This document shows positions 18,157-26,702 of a stretch of DNA of 64,000 nucleotides, one piece after another. This DNA is from Streptomyces sp. NL15-2K. GTDB lineage: Bacteria; Actinomycetota; Actinomycetes; Streptomycetales; Streptomycetaceae. A model generated the notes under the pieces. It had not been told where the DNA came from. It made no database searches and was given only the letters and a program-made list of their open reading frames with translations. The DNA is taken from NCBI RefSeq assembly GCF_030551255.1, contig NZ_CP130630.1, positions 9,113,001-9,177,000 on the forward strand, written 5' to 3'. Each line of letters begins with the position of its first letter. Within the stretch, counting starts at the first letter, position 1. Both the position numbers and the translations under genes were made by a program.

Positions 18157-19782
18157 ATGACGGCGGACCAGAACCCCGTGGTCAGGACTCCTCACGGGTT
18201 CGTACGCGGCCGGTACGAACACGGCGTCGCGGTGTTCCGGGGCATCCCGTACGCGGCCCCGCCCTTCGGACCCCGACGATTCCGGCCGCCCGTGCCGCCC
18301 GAGCCCTGGAACGGCGTGCGCGACGCGGGCGCATTCGGGCCGACGCCGCCGAAACCGCCGTACTCGGAGGCCTTCGCGCAGTACCTGTCCGACCCGGTCG
18401 TGCCGGGTGACGACTGCCTCAACCTGAATGTGTGGACACCGGAGCCGGGCCCTGGGGCCCGGCTCCCGGTGCTGGTGTGGCTGCACGGCGGCGCCCTCAC
18501 CCGCGGCTCGTCCGCCGTGCCCGTGTACGACGGCCACTCCTTCGCCCGCGACGGCGTCGTCCTGGTCTCGGTCAACTACCGATTGGGCGTGGAGGGCTAC
18601 GGACTGTTCCCGGACGCCCCCGCCAACCCCGGCCTGCGCGACCAGCTCGCCGCCCTGAAGTGGGTGCACGAGTCGATCGAGGCCTTCGGCGGCGACCCCG
18701 ACCGGGTCACCCTCAGCGGCCAGTCCGCCGGGGCGATCAGCACCGGCGCCCTGCTGGCCGCACCGCAGGCCCAGGGACTGTTCCGGCGCGCGGTCCTGCA
18801 GAGCGGGCCGCCCGAGGCGAGCGACCGCGACAAGGTACGGCGGATGGTGCGCCGTATGGCGACCCGGCTGAAGATCCCCGCCACCGCCGCGGCCTTCGCC
18901 GACGTCGACCGTGACCTGCTGCTGCGCACCCAGGCCGAGGTGGGACGGCTCAGCAGCCCCGTGCTCGGCGGACCCGCCTTCGGGATCGTCGTCGACGGCG
19001 ACCTCGTTCCGCGCGACCCCCTGGAAGCCCTCGTCGAAGGGGACGCGGCGCGGGGCGTCGAGCTCATGATGGGCTGGACCCGCGACGAGTACCGGCTGTG
19101 GCTGGTCCCGGGCGGCCTGCTGGAGCGCGTCGACCGGCTCGGTCCGGTCGCCCTGGCCGGCGCCATGGCCCGCTGCCATTGCGGCCACGAGGTGGTACGC
19201 GGCTACCGTGCCCTGCACCCCGAGGCCGGCACCGCCGACCTCGTCGGCCAGATGGTCACCGACCACCTGCTGCGCATCCCCCTGCACCGCCTCCCGGAGG
19301 CCCGCCCCGACCCCGCGTACGTCTACGAGTTCGCCTGGCCCTCGCTGCTGCCCGGCCTCGGCTCCTGCCACGCCCTGGAACTCGGCTTCGTCTTCGACAC
19401 CGGCGAGGTCCCCGAGTCCGCCAAGCTCGCGGGCTGGGGCGCCCCGCAGGAGCTCGCCGACGCGATGCACGGGGCATGGGTGCGGTTCGCCGCCGACGGG
19501 GACCCCGGCTGGCAGCGGTGGGACGGCTCGCATCCAGTGCGGATCTTCGGCGACGGTGAACCGCATACGGTATACGGTCCGCGGGATCGTGCATTCGCGA
19601 TGTGGACGGCGGACGCGGCAGCCCGGACGGCCGAGGCGGCGAGGGCCGAGCCCGGGGACGGCGTGCCCGCGGACGCGGTCCCCGCAGACGGAGTCCCTGT
19701 GGACGGCGTGCCCGCCCGGAGCGTGGAGCTGCGGTCGGTGGTACGACGGCTGCGGCTGCCCGGCTCGGTCCGCCGCGGCTGA
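18157..19782 (+). CDS. Type-B carboxylesterase, cytoplasmic (541 aa)
   Basis: An alpha/beta hydrolase of the carboxylesterase/para-nitrobenzyl-esterase family. The N-terminal block [10 protein letters not shown], the oxyanion-hole HGGAL, the nucleophile elbow SGQSAGA with S190 (GQSAG replaces the common GESAG) and the likely catalytic H405 ([10 protein letters not shown]) are present. No signal peptide. The last 60 residues are low-complexity, with repeated DGVPA/ADAVPA units, unlike the family core. In this setting it may remove acetyl, methyl or feruloyl esters from imported oligosaccharides, but that is inference. It converges on the lacI gene with a 20-bp gap. Confidence 0.88.
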   Translation: MTADQNPVVRTPHGFVRGRYEHGVAVFRGIPYAAPPFGPRRFRPPVPPEPWNGVRDAGAFGPTPPKPPYSEAFAQYLSDPVVPGDDCLNLNVWTPEPGPGARLPVLVWLHGGALTRGSSAVPVYDGHSFARDGVVLVSVNYRLGVEGYGLFPDAPANPGLRDQLAALKWVHESIEAFGGDPDRVTLSGQSAGAISTGALLAAPQAQGLFRRAVLQSGPPEASDRDKVRRMVRRMATRLKIPATAAAFADVDRDLLLRTQAEVGRLSSPVLGGPAFGIVVDGDLVPRDPLEALVEGDAARGVELMMGWTRDEYRLWLVPGGLLERVDRLGPVALAGAMARCHCGHEVVRGYRALHPEAGTADLVGQMVTDHLLRIPLHRLPEARPDPAYVYEFAWPSLLPGLGSCHALELGFVFDTGEVPESAKLAGWGAPQELADAMHGAWVRFAADGDPGWQRWDGSHPVRIFGDGEPHTVYGPRDRAFAMWTADAAARTAEAARAEPGDGVPADAVPADGVPVDGVPARSVELRSVVRRLRLPGSVRRG

Positions 19783-19802
19783 CCCGAGCCGGCGCGGACA
19801 GA

Positions 19803-20888
19803 TCAGGAACCGGTTGCCGTCACCGAGTCGCGCACCACCACGTGCGTCCCCAGCAGCAGATGTTCGTCCGGGGTCTCCGACGTGCGGCCCAGCGCGGTGC
19901 GCACGGCGAGGCGGCCCAGTTCCTCGTAGGGCACGTGGACCGTGGTCAGGGCGGGGTGCAGGTCGCGGGCGAACGGGATGTCGTCGTAGCCGGCCAGCGA
20001 GACGTCGCCCGGCACGTCCAGGCCCGCCTCGTGCAGGGCGGTCAGCGCGCCGGCCGCGACCATGTCGGTGGCGGCCACCACCGCCGTGAACACCAGCCCG
20101 TCCTTCAGTGCCTCGCGCATCAGCCGGTGGCCGGCGTCCCGCGTGAAGTCGCCGTGCAGCAGCAGCGCGGGGTCGGGGTCCAGACCACGGGCGCGGTGCG
20201 CGGCCAGGTAGCCGCGCTCGCGGCCCTGCGCCGTGGTGTGGTCCGGCGCACCGCCGAGGAAGAGGATCCGCCGGTGGCCCTGGGCGAGGACGTGGGCGAC
20301 CAGGGCGTAGGCGCCGCCCTCGTTGTCGTACTCGATGACCGTCACCGGCGCCCCGGGGCCGAGCGGCGGGCGGCCGCACAGCACCAGGCGGGAGCCCGCC
20401 GACGCCAGCGAGTCGGCCATCCGGCGCGTGCGCTCGCGGTACTCGGGGGTGTCGGCGGTGCCGCCGACCAGGATCACGGCGGCCGCCCGCTGGGAGCGCA
20501 TCATCTCGACGAACTCCTGCTCGTGCCGTACATCGCCCTCCGTGCTGCACACCAGGCACAGATGGCCGAGCCGGGTCGCCTCCCGCTCCACGCCGTGCGC
20601 CATGAGCGCGAACGACGGACCGGTGATGTCCTCGAGGACGAACGCCAGCGTGGGCGTGCCGACCCCCGCGACCGCCTTGGCGCGCGCGTCCGCGACGTAG
20701 TCCAGCTCGCGGACCGCCCGCATCACGCGCGCGCGGGTCGCCGAGCTCACCGGGTAGACCCCGCCGAGCACCCGCGACACCGTCGACGCGGACACCCCCG
20801 CGCGGGCCGCCACATCCCGGATCGTGCTCCGGCTCGCGTCCTCGCTCTTCCTCGTCATTCCTGCCTCGTCCCTCTCCCCGGGCGTCAT
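19803..20888 (-). CDS. LacI-family transcriptional regulator (361 aa)
   Basis: A complete LacI/GalR repressor. The helix-turn-helix (STIRDVAARAGVSASTVSRV) is at about 20-45, the effector-binding domain follows, and the last residues read LGTHVVVRDSV. It is a close paralogue of the regulator at 5581-6669. Two starts are possible: ATG 20888, or ATG 20858 (MTRKSED), which has a better GAGGCAGGA ribosome site. The palindrome GGAAACCGGTTCCC lies 34 bp upstream, a likely autoregulatory operator. The same AACCGGTT core occurs at 8259-8268 in front of the importer, so this protein may govern the 8350-19782 operon. Confidence 0.94.
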   Translation of the reverse strand: MTPGERDEAGMTRKSEDASRSTIRDVAARAGVSASTVSRVLGGVYPVSSATRARVMRAVRELDYVADARAKAVAGVGTPTLAFVLEDITGPSFALMAHGVEREATRLGHLCLVCSTEGDVRHEQEFVEMMRSQRAAAVILVGGTADTPEYRERTRRMADSLASAGSRLVLCGRPPLGPGAPVTVIEYDNEGGAYALVAHVLAQGHRRILFLGGAPDHTTAQGRERGYLAAHRARGLDPDPALLLHGDFTRDAGHRLMREALKDGLVFTAVVAATDMVAAGALTALHEAGLDVPGDVSLAGYDDIPFARDLHPALTTVHVPYEELGRLAVRTALGRTSETPDEHLLLGTHVVVRDSVTATGS

Positions 20889-20921
20889 CGCCCACCCCTC
20901 GGGAACTGCGGCAACACACGT

Positions 20922-20935
20922 GGAAACCGGTTCCC
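20922..20935. promoter_or_regulatory. Palindromic LacI-type operator GGAAACCGGTTCCC
   Basis: A near-perfect palindrome centred on CCGG, the central CpG arrangement preferred by LacI/GalR proteins. It lies 34 bp upstream of the lacI start at 20888. A related core is present at 8259-8268. Confidence 0.6.
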
Positions 20936-20965
20936 GAACGGAGGCTAGCAGCGGGAACGAGGAAC

Positions 20966-21030
20966 CGGCAGGAGTTGTGCGGGTGTCGGCCGGCAGGAGC
21001 TGCGCGGGTGTCGGCCGTCAGGAGTTACGC
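20966..21030. repeat. 25-bp direct tandem repeat, about 2.6 copies
   Basis: The unit starting CGGCAGGAG and ending GGTGTCGGC occurs at 20966-20990 and 20991-21015, with two base differences. A partial third copy runs into the 3' end of the methyltransferase gene (stop at 21025-21027). It lies between two genes of opposite upstream context and may reflect slippage; no function is evident. Confidence 0.7.
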
Positions 21031-21966
21031 CGCCGTCAACGTCCCCGCGATCGACGCGATCGCCTCCGGCCCCACCCGGCAGCACCCGCCGATCAGCCGC
21101 GCCCCCGACTCCCGCCAGCGGCGCACCTCCTCGGGCGCGAAGGTGGAGCGGCCGGCCCAGGCGCGGGCCTCGGCGTCCCAGGTCTCGCCGCTGTTGGGGT
21201 AGACCACGACCGGCTTGCCGGTGACGCGGGCGGCGATCTCGATCGCGCGGTCGACATCCTCGGGGACACAGCAGTTCACGCCGACCGCGATGACCTCGTC
21301 CGCGTCGGCGGCCAGACCGAAGGCCTCCTCCAGGGGCTGCCCGGCGCGGGTCCGGTCGCCCGCGACGCTGTACGACAGCCAGGCCGGAACCCCGAGCCCA
21401 CGCACCGCCCGCAGCAGCGCCTCGGCCTCGTCGGCGTCCGGGACCGTCTCCAGGGCGAGGACATCCGGGCCGGTGGCGGCCAGCACCTCCAGGCGGGGGC
21501 GGTGGAAGGCCTCCAGCTCGGCCACGCTCAGCCCGTACCGGCCCCGGTACTCGGAGCCGTCGGCGAGCATCGCGCCGTACGGGCCGGCCGAGGCCGCCAC
21601 CCACAGCGGCCGGGTGACGCCCTTCGCCCGCGCCTCCACCGCCGCGTCGAGGGCCAACTCGATGCTCAGGCCCATCAGTTCGGCCGCCCGGTCCCGCTTG
21701 ATCCCGCGCTTCGCGAAGCCCTCGAAGGTCGCCTGGTAGCTGGAGGTGATCGCCACGTCCGCGCCCGCCAGGAAGTAGGCGAGGTGCGCCTCGGTGATCG
21801 CCTCGGGCCGCTCGGCGAGCAGCCGCGCCGACCACAGCTCGTCGCTCAGGTCGTGCCCGGCGGACTCGAGCTGGTTGGACATGCCGCCGTCGAGGACGAC
21901 CGTCCTCCCGGCGGCGAGCGCGTCGGCGAGGGGCGTGTCGGGGGAGGAAGGGGTGTCGCTGGTCAT
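21025..21966 (-). CDS. mmuM: Homocysteine S-methyltransferase (313 aa)
   Basis: Transfers a methyl group from S-methylmethionine (or S-adenosylmethionine) to homocysteine, giving methionine. The N-terminal LDGGMSNQLE block and the zinc-binding cysteines are present in the GVNCC and GGCC motifs, in a protein of the usual size (MmuM type). It is cytoplasmic. It diverges from an amino-acid permease gene (22167), an arrangement that recalls the mmuP-mmuM methionine-salvage pair of enterobacteria, though the permease identity is not proven. The 3' end overlaps a small tandem repeat. Confidence 0.92.
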   Translation of the reverse strand: MTSDTPSSPDTPLADALAAGRTVVLDGGMSNQLESAGHDLSDELWSARLLAERPEAITEAHLAYFLAGADVAITSSYQATFEGFAKRGIKRDRAAELMGLSIELALDAAVEARAKGVTRPLWVAASAGPYGAMLADGSEYRGRYGLSVAELEAFHRPRLEVLAATGPDVLALETVPDADEAEALLRAVRGLGVPAWLSYSVAGDRTRAGQPLEEAFGLAADADEVIAVGVNCCVPEDVDRAIEIAARVTGKPVVVYPNSGETWDAEARAWAGRSTFAPEEVRRWRESGARLIGGCCRVGPEAIASIAGTLTAA

Positions 21967-22062
21967 GCCACGACGCTAGTCGAAGCGACGGAGGGTGGGC
22001 CGTATGTGTCCATTACATGAACAGGTCGCCCAGCATGTGGGATGCCGGGTTACGATCACGCC

Positions 22063-22155
22063 CTCCCCGCCCCAGTTCTGCCCCGCCCCCGCCCCCGTCC
22101 CACTCCTGCCCGTGCCCCTCGCCCCCGTCCTGCCCGCCTCCGCCCCCGTCCCCAG
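22063..22155. repeat. C-rich polypyrimidine tract with GCCCCCGTCC repeats upstream of permease gene
   Basis: About 90 bases are almost entirely C and T on the plus strand. The block GCCCCCGTCC occurs three times with CTGCCCG between copies. The complementary strand has many runs of three or more G and could form a quadruplex. It lies just upstream of the permease ribosome site. Confidence 0.7.
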
Positions 22156-22166
22156 GGAACACCGCC

Positions 22167-23552
22167 ATGACTGCCCCCAGTTCCACCGAAGCCGCCGAGC
22201 CCGCCGAGCCCGAGTCGGACCCGGCCGCCGCCCCGCGCCGCCGTACCTTCGGACTGGCCGCCGCCACCGCCCTCGTCATGGGCAACATCATCGGCGGCGG
22301 CATCTTCGCGCTGCCCGCCACCGTCGCCCCGTACGGCGGGGTCAGCCTGCTCGCCTTCGTGGTCCTGTCGGTCGGCGCGGTGCTGCTCGCGCTGCTCTTC
22401 GGCAAGCTGGCCCGGCGCAGCCCGGTCACCGGCGGCCTGTACGTGTACCCGCGCGACGCCTTCGGCCCCTTCGCGGGCTTCCTGTCGGCATGGTCGTACT
22501 GGACGATGTGCTGGGTCAGCATCGCCGCCCTGGCCGTCGCGGTCGTCGGCTACGTCGACGTCCTGATACCGCTGCACGGCAACCACACCCTCGAAGGCCT
22601 GGTCGCCCTCGCCGCGCTGTGGCTGCCGGCCGCCGCGAACTTCGCCGGCACCCGCTGGGTCGGCACGGTCCAAGTCGTCTCCACCGTCCTGAAGTTCGTG
22701 CCGCTGCTGCTGGTCGCCACGATCGGCCTCTTCTTCATCGACACGGACAACTTCGGCCCGTTCAACGCCTCCGGCGACAGCGTCCCCGGCGCGCTGGCCG
22801 CCTCCGCCGCGCTGCTCCTCTACAGCTTCCTCGGCGTCGAGTCGGCCGCCGTCAGCGCCGGCGAGGTCAGCGACCCCGAGCGCACGGTCGGCCGCGCGAG
22901 CGTCCTCGGCACGCTGGGCTCCGCCCTCGTCTACATCCTCGGCATCATCGCCGTCTTCGGCCTGGTCCCGCACGACAAGCTGGTCGACTCCGGCGCCCCC
23001 TTCGCCGACGCCGTGAACGCCATCACCGGCGGCACCTGGGGCGGCACCGCCATCGCCCTGGTCGCCGTCGCCTCGATCACCGGCTGCCTCAACGGCTGGA
23101 TCCTCCTCGCCGCGCAGATGCCGTACGCCGCCGCCCGCGACGGCCTCTTCCCGGCCCCCTTCGCCCGCGTGGGCAAGGGCGGGGTACCGGGCTTCGGCGT
23201 CTGGGCGGTAGCGGTCCTCGGCACGCTGCTCATCGCGCTCAACTACACGGCGGGCCCGGACACCACCTTCCGCGTCCTCGTCCTGATCACCACGTTCACG
23301 GGGTGTGTGCCGTACCTCCTGTCGGCCGCGGCCCAGCTGTACTGGCTGGCGAAGGGCACCCGGGAGCAGGTCCGCCCGGCCGGCCTGGTCCGCGACCTGA
23401 TCGTCGCCGCCCTCTCCTTCACGTTCTCCTTCTGGCTGATCGCGGGCGCCGGCTACGCGGCCGTCTACCAGGGCGTGCTGTTCCTCTTCGCGGGCATTCC
23501 GGTGTACGTGTGGCTGCGCGGACGCGGGGCGACGGAGGAAGCCCCCGCCTAG
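22167..23552 (+). CDS. APC-family amino acid permease/antiporter (461 aa)
   Basis: An integral membrane transporter of the amino acid-polyamine-organocation superfamily with about 12 hydrophobic segments. The first helix has the diagnostic GNIIGGGIFALP unwound segment, as in basic amino acid/polyamine antiporters. I start at ATG 22167 (MTAPSSTEAAE), with AGGGA upstream, rather than 22017, which would translate the polypyrimidine leader into a Pro/Ser-rich tract. Divergent from the homocysteine methyltransferase, so S-methylmethionine or methionine is one possible cargo; a basic amino acid is another. Confidence 0.88.
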   Translation: MTAPSSTEAAEPAEPESDPAAAPRRRTFGLAAATALVMGNIIGGGIFALPATVAPYGGVSLLAFVVLSVGAVLLALLFGKLARRSPVTGGLYVYPRDAFGPFAGFLSAWSYWTMCWVSIAALAVAVVGYVDVLIPLHGNHTLEGLVALAALWLPAAANFAGTRWVGTVQVVSTVLKFVPLLLVATIGLFFIDTDNFGPFNASGDSVPGALAASAALLLYSFLGVESAAVSAGEVSDPERTVGRASVLGTLGSALVYILGIIAVFGLVPHDKLVDSGAPFADAVNAITGGTWGGTAIALVAVASITGCLNGWILLAAQMPYAAARDGLFPAPFARVGKGGVPGFGVWAVAVLGTLLIALNYTAGPDTTFRVLVLITTFTGCVPYLLSAAAQLYWLAKGTREQVRPAGLVRDLIVAALSFTFSFWLIAGAGYAAVYQGVLFLFAGIPVYVWLRGRGATEEAPA

Positions 23553-23561
23553 GCTTGGGAC

Positions 23562-24743
23562 ATGTCTGACACCGAGGCCCCGGACGTCGATGCCGCCGAT
23601 GCAGATGCCGATGCAGATTCCGATGTAGAGGCCGACACCGAAGGCGTGTACGCCGAAGCCCGGGAGGTGCTGGGCCCCTTCACCGGCCCGGCCTTCCTGG
23701 CGCCCGTCACCCACAACCCCAACAACGGCGTCACCGGCGGCGTCTGGGCGGTCACCGCAGGGGACCACTCCGCAGTCCTGAAGGTACTCACCCGCAACAA
23801 GCCGGCCACCGGACGCTGGGCCGCCTCCGACGACCCCCGCCACTGGAACTACTGGCGCCGCGAGGCCGACGCCTACGCCTCGGGACTCACCCAGGCCTGG
23901 CAGCCGTACGGTATCCGCGCGCCCCGGCTGCTGGCCTGCGTCGAACGGCCGGACGGCGATGTGGCGTTGTGGCTGGAGCGGGTGCGCGGCGAGCCGGCCA
24001 CGAACTGGTCGATCGCACGGCACGTGGAGCACGCCCGCCGCCTGGGCGCCGCACAGGGCGCGGTCGGTGAGAGGGACGACCAACCGTGGTTCTCCCACCG
24101 CTTCCTGCGCCAGTACGTAGGCAGCAACACCCTCGGTCAGGACCTCCTCGACGAGGACGAAGCCTGGCAACAGCCCCTGGTCCGCGACCACTTCCCCGGC
24201 GGCCTGCGCCCCGCCATGGTCCGCCTCCACCACGACCGCGAGTGGTTCCTGGACGTCATGGAGTCCCTGCCCCGCGCCTTCAGCCACCTCGACATGTGGC
24301 CCGCCAACGTCCGCGCCGACGGCCCCGACAGCGCCCTGTTCGACTGGGCGTTCACCGGCGACGGCGCCCTCGGCGAGGACCTCGGCAACTACCTCCCCGA
24401 CTCGGTCTTCGACCTGTTCGTCCCGGCCGCCCGCCTCCCCGAGTACACGGCGGCGGCCTACGACGCCTATCTGCACGGCCTGCGGGAGAGCGGCTGGAAG
24501 GGGGACGAGCACCTCGTACGCCTCGCGGTGTGCGCCTCCGCCGTGAAGTACGACTGGATCACGGCACTGATGCTGGCCCGCGCGGGGGAGGAGCAGCTGG
24601 ACTACGGCGGCGCCCGGGCCGTGGACGCCGAACGCCGGTACCGGGAGCGGGGGTTGACGCTCGCGTTCCTGGCGGAGTGGGCGACGGAGGCGCGTGCGCT
24701 GGCCCCGCGGCTGGGATTTGCGGGGGCGCCGAGCGGCCGGTGA
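23562..24743 (+). CDS. APH-type phosphotransferase family protein (393 aa)
   Basis: A protein-kinase-like fold phosphotransferase related to aminoglycoside and choline/homoserine kinases. The catalytic loop is FSHLDMWPANVRAD, with D244 and the metal-binding Asn. The following metal Asp is in LFDWAF. The N-terminal 30 residues are an acidic low-complexity stretch (DADADADSDVEAD) coded by hexanucleotide repeats. No strong ribosome site is present; TAGGCT lies six bases before the ATG, so it may be read as a leaderless mRNA. The substrate is unknown. Confidence 0.85.
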   Translation: MSDTEAPDVDAADADADADSDVEADTEGVYAEAREVLGPFTGPAFLAPVTHNPNNGVTGGVWAVTAGDHSAVLKVLTRNKPATGRWAASDDPRHWNYWRREADAYASGLTQAWQPYGIRAPRLLACVERPDGDVALWLERVRGEPATNWSIARHVEHARRLGAAQGAVGERDDQPWFSHRFLRQYVGSNTLGQDLLDEDEAWQQPLVRDHFPGGLRPAMVRLHHDREWFLDVMESLPRAFSHLDMWPANVRADGPDSALFDWAFTGDGALGEDLGNYLPDSVFDLFVPAARLPEYTAAAYDAYLHGLRESGWKGDEHLVRLAVCASAVKYDWITALMLARAGEEQLDYGGARAVDAERRYRERGLTLAFLAEWATEARALAPRLGFAGAPSGR

Positions 24744-24809
24744 CCCCGCGCGGCGGCTGACCGAGCTGCGCGGAGGGCACCGGCCTGACGACCGTATCTC
24801 ACCCCGGTG

Positions 24810-25391
24810 TCACGGAGTTGTCGTGCGTTCCTGGGTGTAGGGCGGGTCAAGGGGCCAGTTCAGGGTCTCGAACCAGCCTGCCGGTTTGTTCGTCTTGGTG
24901 AGCGTGTCGAGGCTCATCGTGTTGGTGAACGTGTTGTGGTTGATGGAGAGGGTGTAGTCCCACTCATCTGCTTGTGCGCACGGTCCTTGACCGGCGACCC
25001 AGTTGACGATCGGGATGCACAGGAGCCGTATGACGCGCAAGTTGGAGGTGCGATAGTTGTGGCCGGTGCCGGCGAGATTGAGCTCCCCCTGGATTTGCTC
25101 CTGGGCGAGACTCGCTCGGAGGGTCGTGGTCTGGTTCATCATCTGCGCCGAGAATGAGGTGCCGTCCTGCCAGACGCATCCGTTGAAGTTCACCCCGACG
25201 TTGCCGATCGTGCCGTAATCGGTCTCCAGGAAGAACGTGCGGTGGGGCGTGACGCATTCGCCCGCCTGGGCCTGGCTCGGCGTGGCCGCGTTCGCGACCG
25301 GAGACCAAGCCGTGGCCAGCAATGCGGTCACGGTGCCAGCCACGAACATTCTGCGACGGCGCCTGCGGTTCTCCCTCGTTGCCTGTTGCAT
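24810..25391 (-). CDS. Secreted protein of unknown function (193 aa)
   Basis: Not recognised. I chose ATG 25391 (MQQATRENRRRRRR) because it gives a normal signal peptide: a strongly basic start, a hydrophobic core (MFVAGTVTALLATAW) and cleavage near SPVANA-AT. The mature part of about 160 residues has two early cysteines and two late ones that could pair, with several aromatic and Asn/Thr-rich beta-like stretches. The DNA before the start is a 9-bp repeat giving three successive Shine-Dalgarno-like GAGG cores. It diverges from a LysR gene 178 bp away, its probable regulator. Confidence 0.75.
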   Translation of the reverse strand: MQQATRENRRRRRRMFVAGTVTALLATAWSPVANAATPSQAQAGECVTPHRTFFLETDYGTIGNVGVNFNGCVWQDGTSFSAQMMNQTTTLRASLAQEQIQGELNLAGTGHNYRTSNLRVIRLLCIPIVNWVAGQGPCAQADEWDYTLSINHNTFTNTMSLDTLTKTNKPAGWFETLNWPLDPPYTQERTTTP

Positions 25392-25394
25392 CAA

Positions 25395-25428
25395 TCCTCT
25401 ATGGCCTCTATGGCCTCCATGGTTGGAC
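25395..25428 (-). repeat. Short tandem GGCCATAGA repeat carrying stacked ribosome-binding cores
   Basis: On the minus strand the leader reads GGAGGCCATA, GAGGCCATA, GAGGATTG before the ATG at 25391. This is a 9-bp direct repeat in which each unit brings a GAGG Shine-Dalgarno-like core. Only the last is correctly spaced. Confidence 0.6.
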
Positions 25429-25569
25429 TCGCGGTGACCTGCGTGCCGACAGGACCACCATGACGCGGATCCCCCACGAGTCGATCTCCAGAGGAGTCTC
25501 ACGCAGCTCTTACACCGCGGGACAGAGGATCCTGATGCCTCTCCACACCTGATTAATAACCTTTGGGTC

Positions 25570-26499
25570 ATGGCCACGACGCGAGGTGCCAAAGACCCCA
25601 GCATCATGCAGTTGAAACTGTTCCTGCTGCTGGCCGAGGAGCTCCATTTCGGCCGCGCCGCCCGCCGCGCCTTCATCTCCCAGCCGGCCTTCTCACGTCA
25701 CATCAGCGCCCTCGAAGGCAACCTCGGGGTCCAGCTCATCAACCGCACGACCCACACCGTCGCCCTCACCCCCGCCGGCCAGGCCCTGACCGATCAGATC
25801 CGGCTCATCGTGGACACCACCGACGAATTACGCCGCCAAGCCGAACGCGCCGCGGGCGCCGGAACCGGCCGGTTGGTCATCGGCTCCTTGGCTGCGATCA
25901 CCTCGGTTGACCCCGTACCGGCGATTCTGGAGGAGGTGCGCCGACGCCTGCCCGGGGTCCGCATCCAGATATGGGGGGCCGGATTCGACGTGGCGACCGT
26001 CCTCCTCGAAGGCCTCGTGGACGCGGCATTCCTGTTCCTGCCGGTTCCCGACGGCGTTCAGCACCTGGAGCTGGAGCCCGGCCCGCGGTGTGCCGCGATG
26101 TCCACCGGCGATCCACTCGCCCAGCGCGACGGACTCACCGTGTCCGACCTGTCCGACCGGCCTCACATCGGCTGGTCGGACAGGGTTCCGAAGGTCTTCC
26201 GCGATTTCTGGGCCTGTGACCCGCGCCCGAACGGAGACCCGGTTCACTACAGTCGGCACGCGGTCAGCGACTTAGAGAGCGCACTCGCGCTGATCGCGAT
26301 GGGGGAAGGAATCCAATTGCCTCCGGACCTCGCCCGCGTCCTCTACCCGCGCGCGGGAGTCTCCTACGTCCCCGTCGAGGACCTCCCGCCGGGGACGACA
26401 GCCCTGGCCTGGCCCACAGCGAAGCGCGACCATCCCTCCGTCATTGCATTGCGGCGCGCCACGCGTGCTGTGGTATCGGTGCGAAACGGCGACGCCTGA
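25570..26499 (+). CDS. LysR-family transcriptional regulator with two TTA codons (309 aa)
   Basis: A LysR-type regulator: winged helix-turn-helix in the first 65 residues (FGRAARRAFISQPAFSRHIS) and a co-inducer-binding domain after about residue 90. It diverges from the secreted-protein gene, the classical LysR layout, and the AT-rich CTGATTAATAACC just before its start is the likely shared promoter/operator. Two rare TTA leucine codons (25828-25830, 26272-26274) make translation dependent on the bldA tRNA in Streptomyces, tying it to development. It is slightly richer in AT than its neighbours. Confidence 0.93.
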   Translation: MATTRGAKDPSIMQLKLFLLLAEELHFGRAARRAFISQPAFSRHISALEGNLGVQLINRTTHTVALTPAGQALTDQIRLIVDTTDELRRQAERAAGAGTGRLVIGSLAAITSVDPVPAILEEVRRRLPGVRIQIWGAGFDVATVLLEGLVDAAFLFLPVPDGVQHLELEPGPRCAAMSTGDPLAQRDGLTVSDLSDRPHIGWSDRVPKVFRDFWACDPRPNGDPVHYSRHAVSDLESALALIAMGEGIQLPPDLARVLYPRAGVSYVPVEDLPPGTTALAWPTAKRDHPSVIALRRATRAVVSVRNGDA

Positions 26500-26702
26500 T
26501 GGTGAGTTCGAGGAAGCTTGATGGTGAGTTCCACAATGCCAACGACCCGGAATTGGGACAAGTGGATCGTACAGAACTCCGACACTACTCGAATTGTTCT
26601 ACAAGACCCCAAACCCAGCTCCTCTACCTCTATGAGCCCGAGCCAAATGGATCGCCGATTGAGGACGTGATCTACGGCCAATTTACGAGGGGGTGACCGA
26701 AG
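26500..26702. other. Lower-GC intergenic stretch with a 13-bp direct repeat, no supported gene
   Basis: This stretch has visibly lower GC than its surroundings. TGATGGTGAGTTC occurs at 26498-26510 and again at 26519-26531. Short open frames run through it (65 codons from 26499; about 50 codons from 26521) but neither has a recognisable domain or a good ribosome site. It may be a remnant of a small acquired gene. Confidence 0.45.

Noticed and set aside
21967..22166. SAM or S-box riboswitch before the methionine-related genes
   Set aside because: The leader is a C-rich tract without the conserved SAM-riboswitch core or kink-turn that I could recognise.
22056..24512. An 818-codon minus-strand frame opposite the permease and APH-like genes
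   Set aside because: Low-complexity shadow. The plus-strand genes have clear motifs and proper starts.
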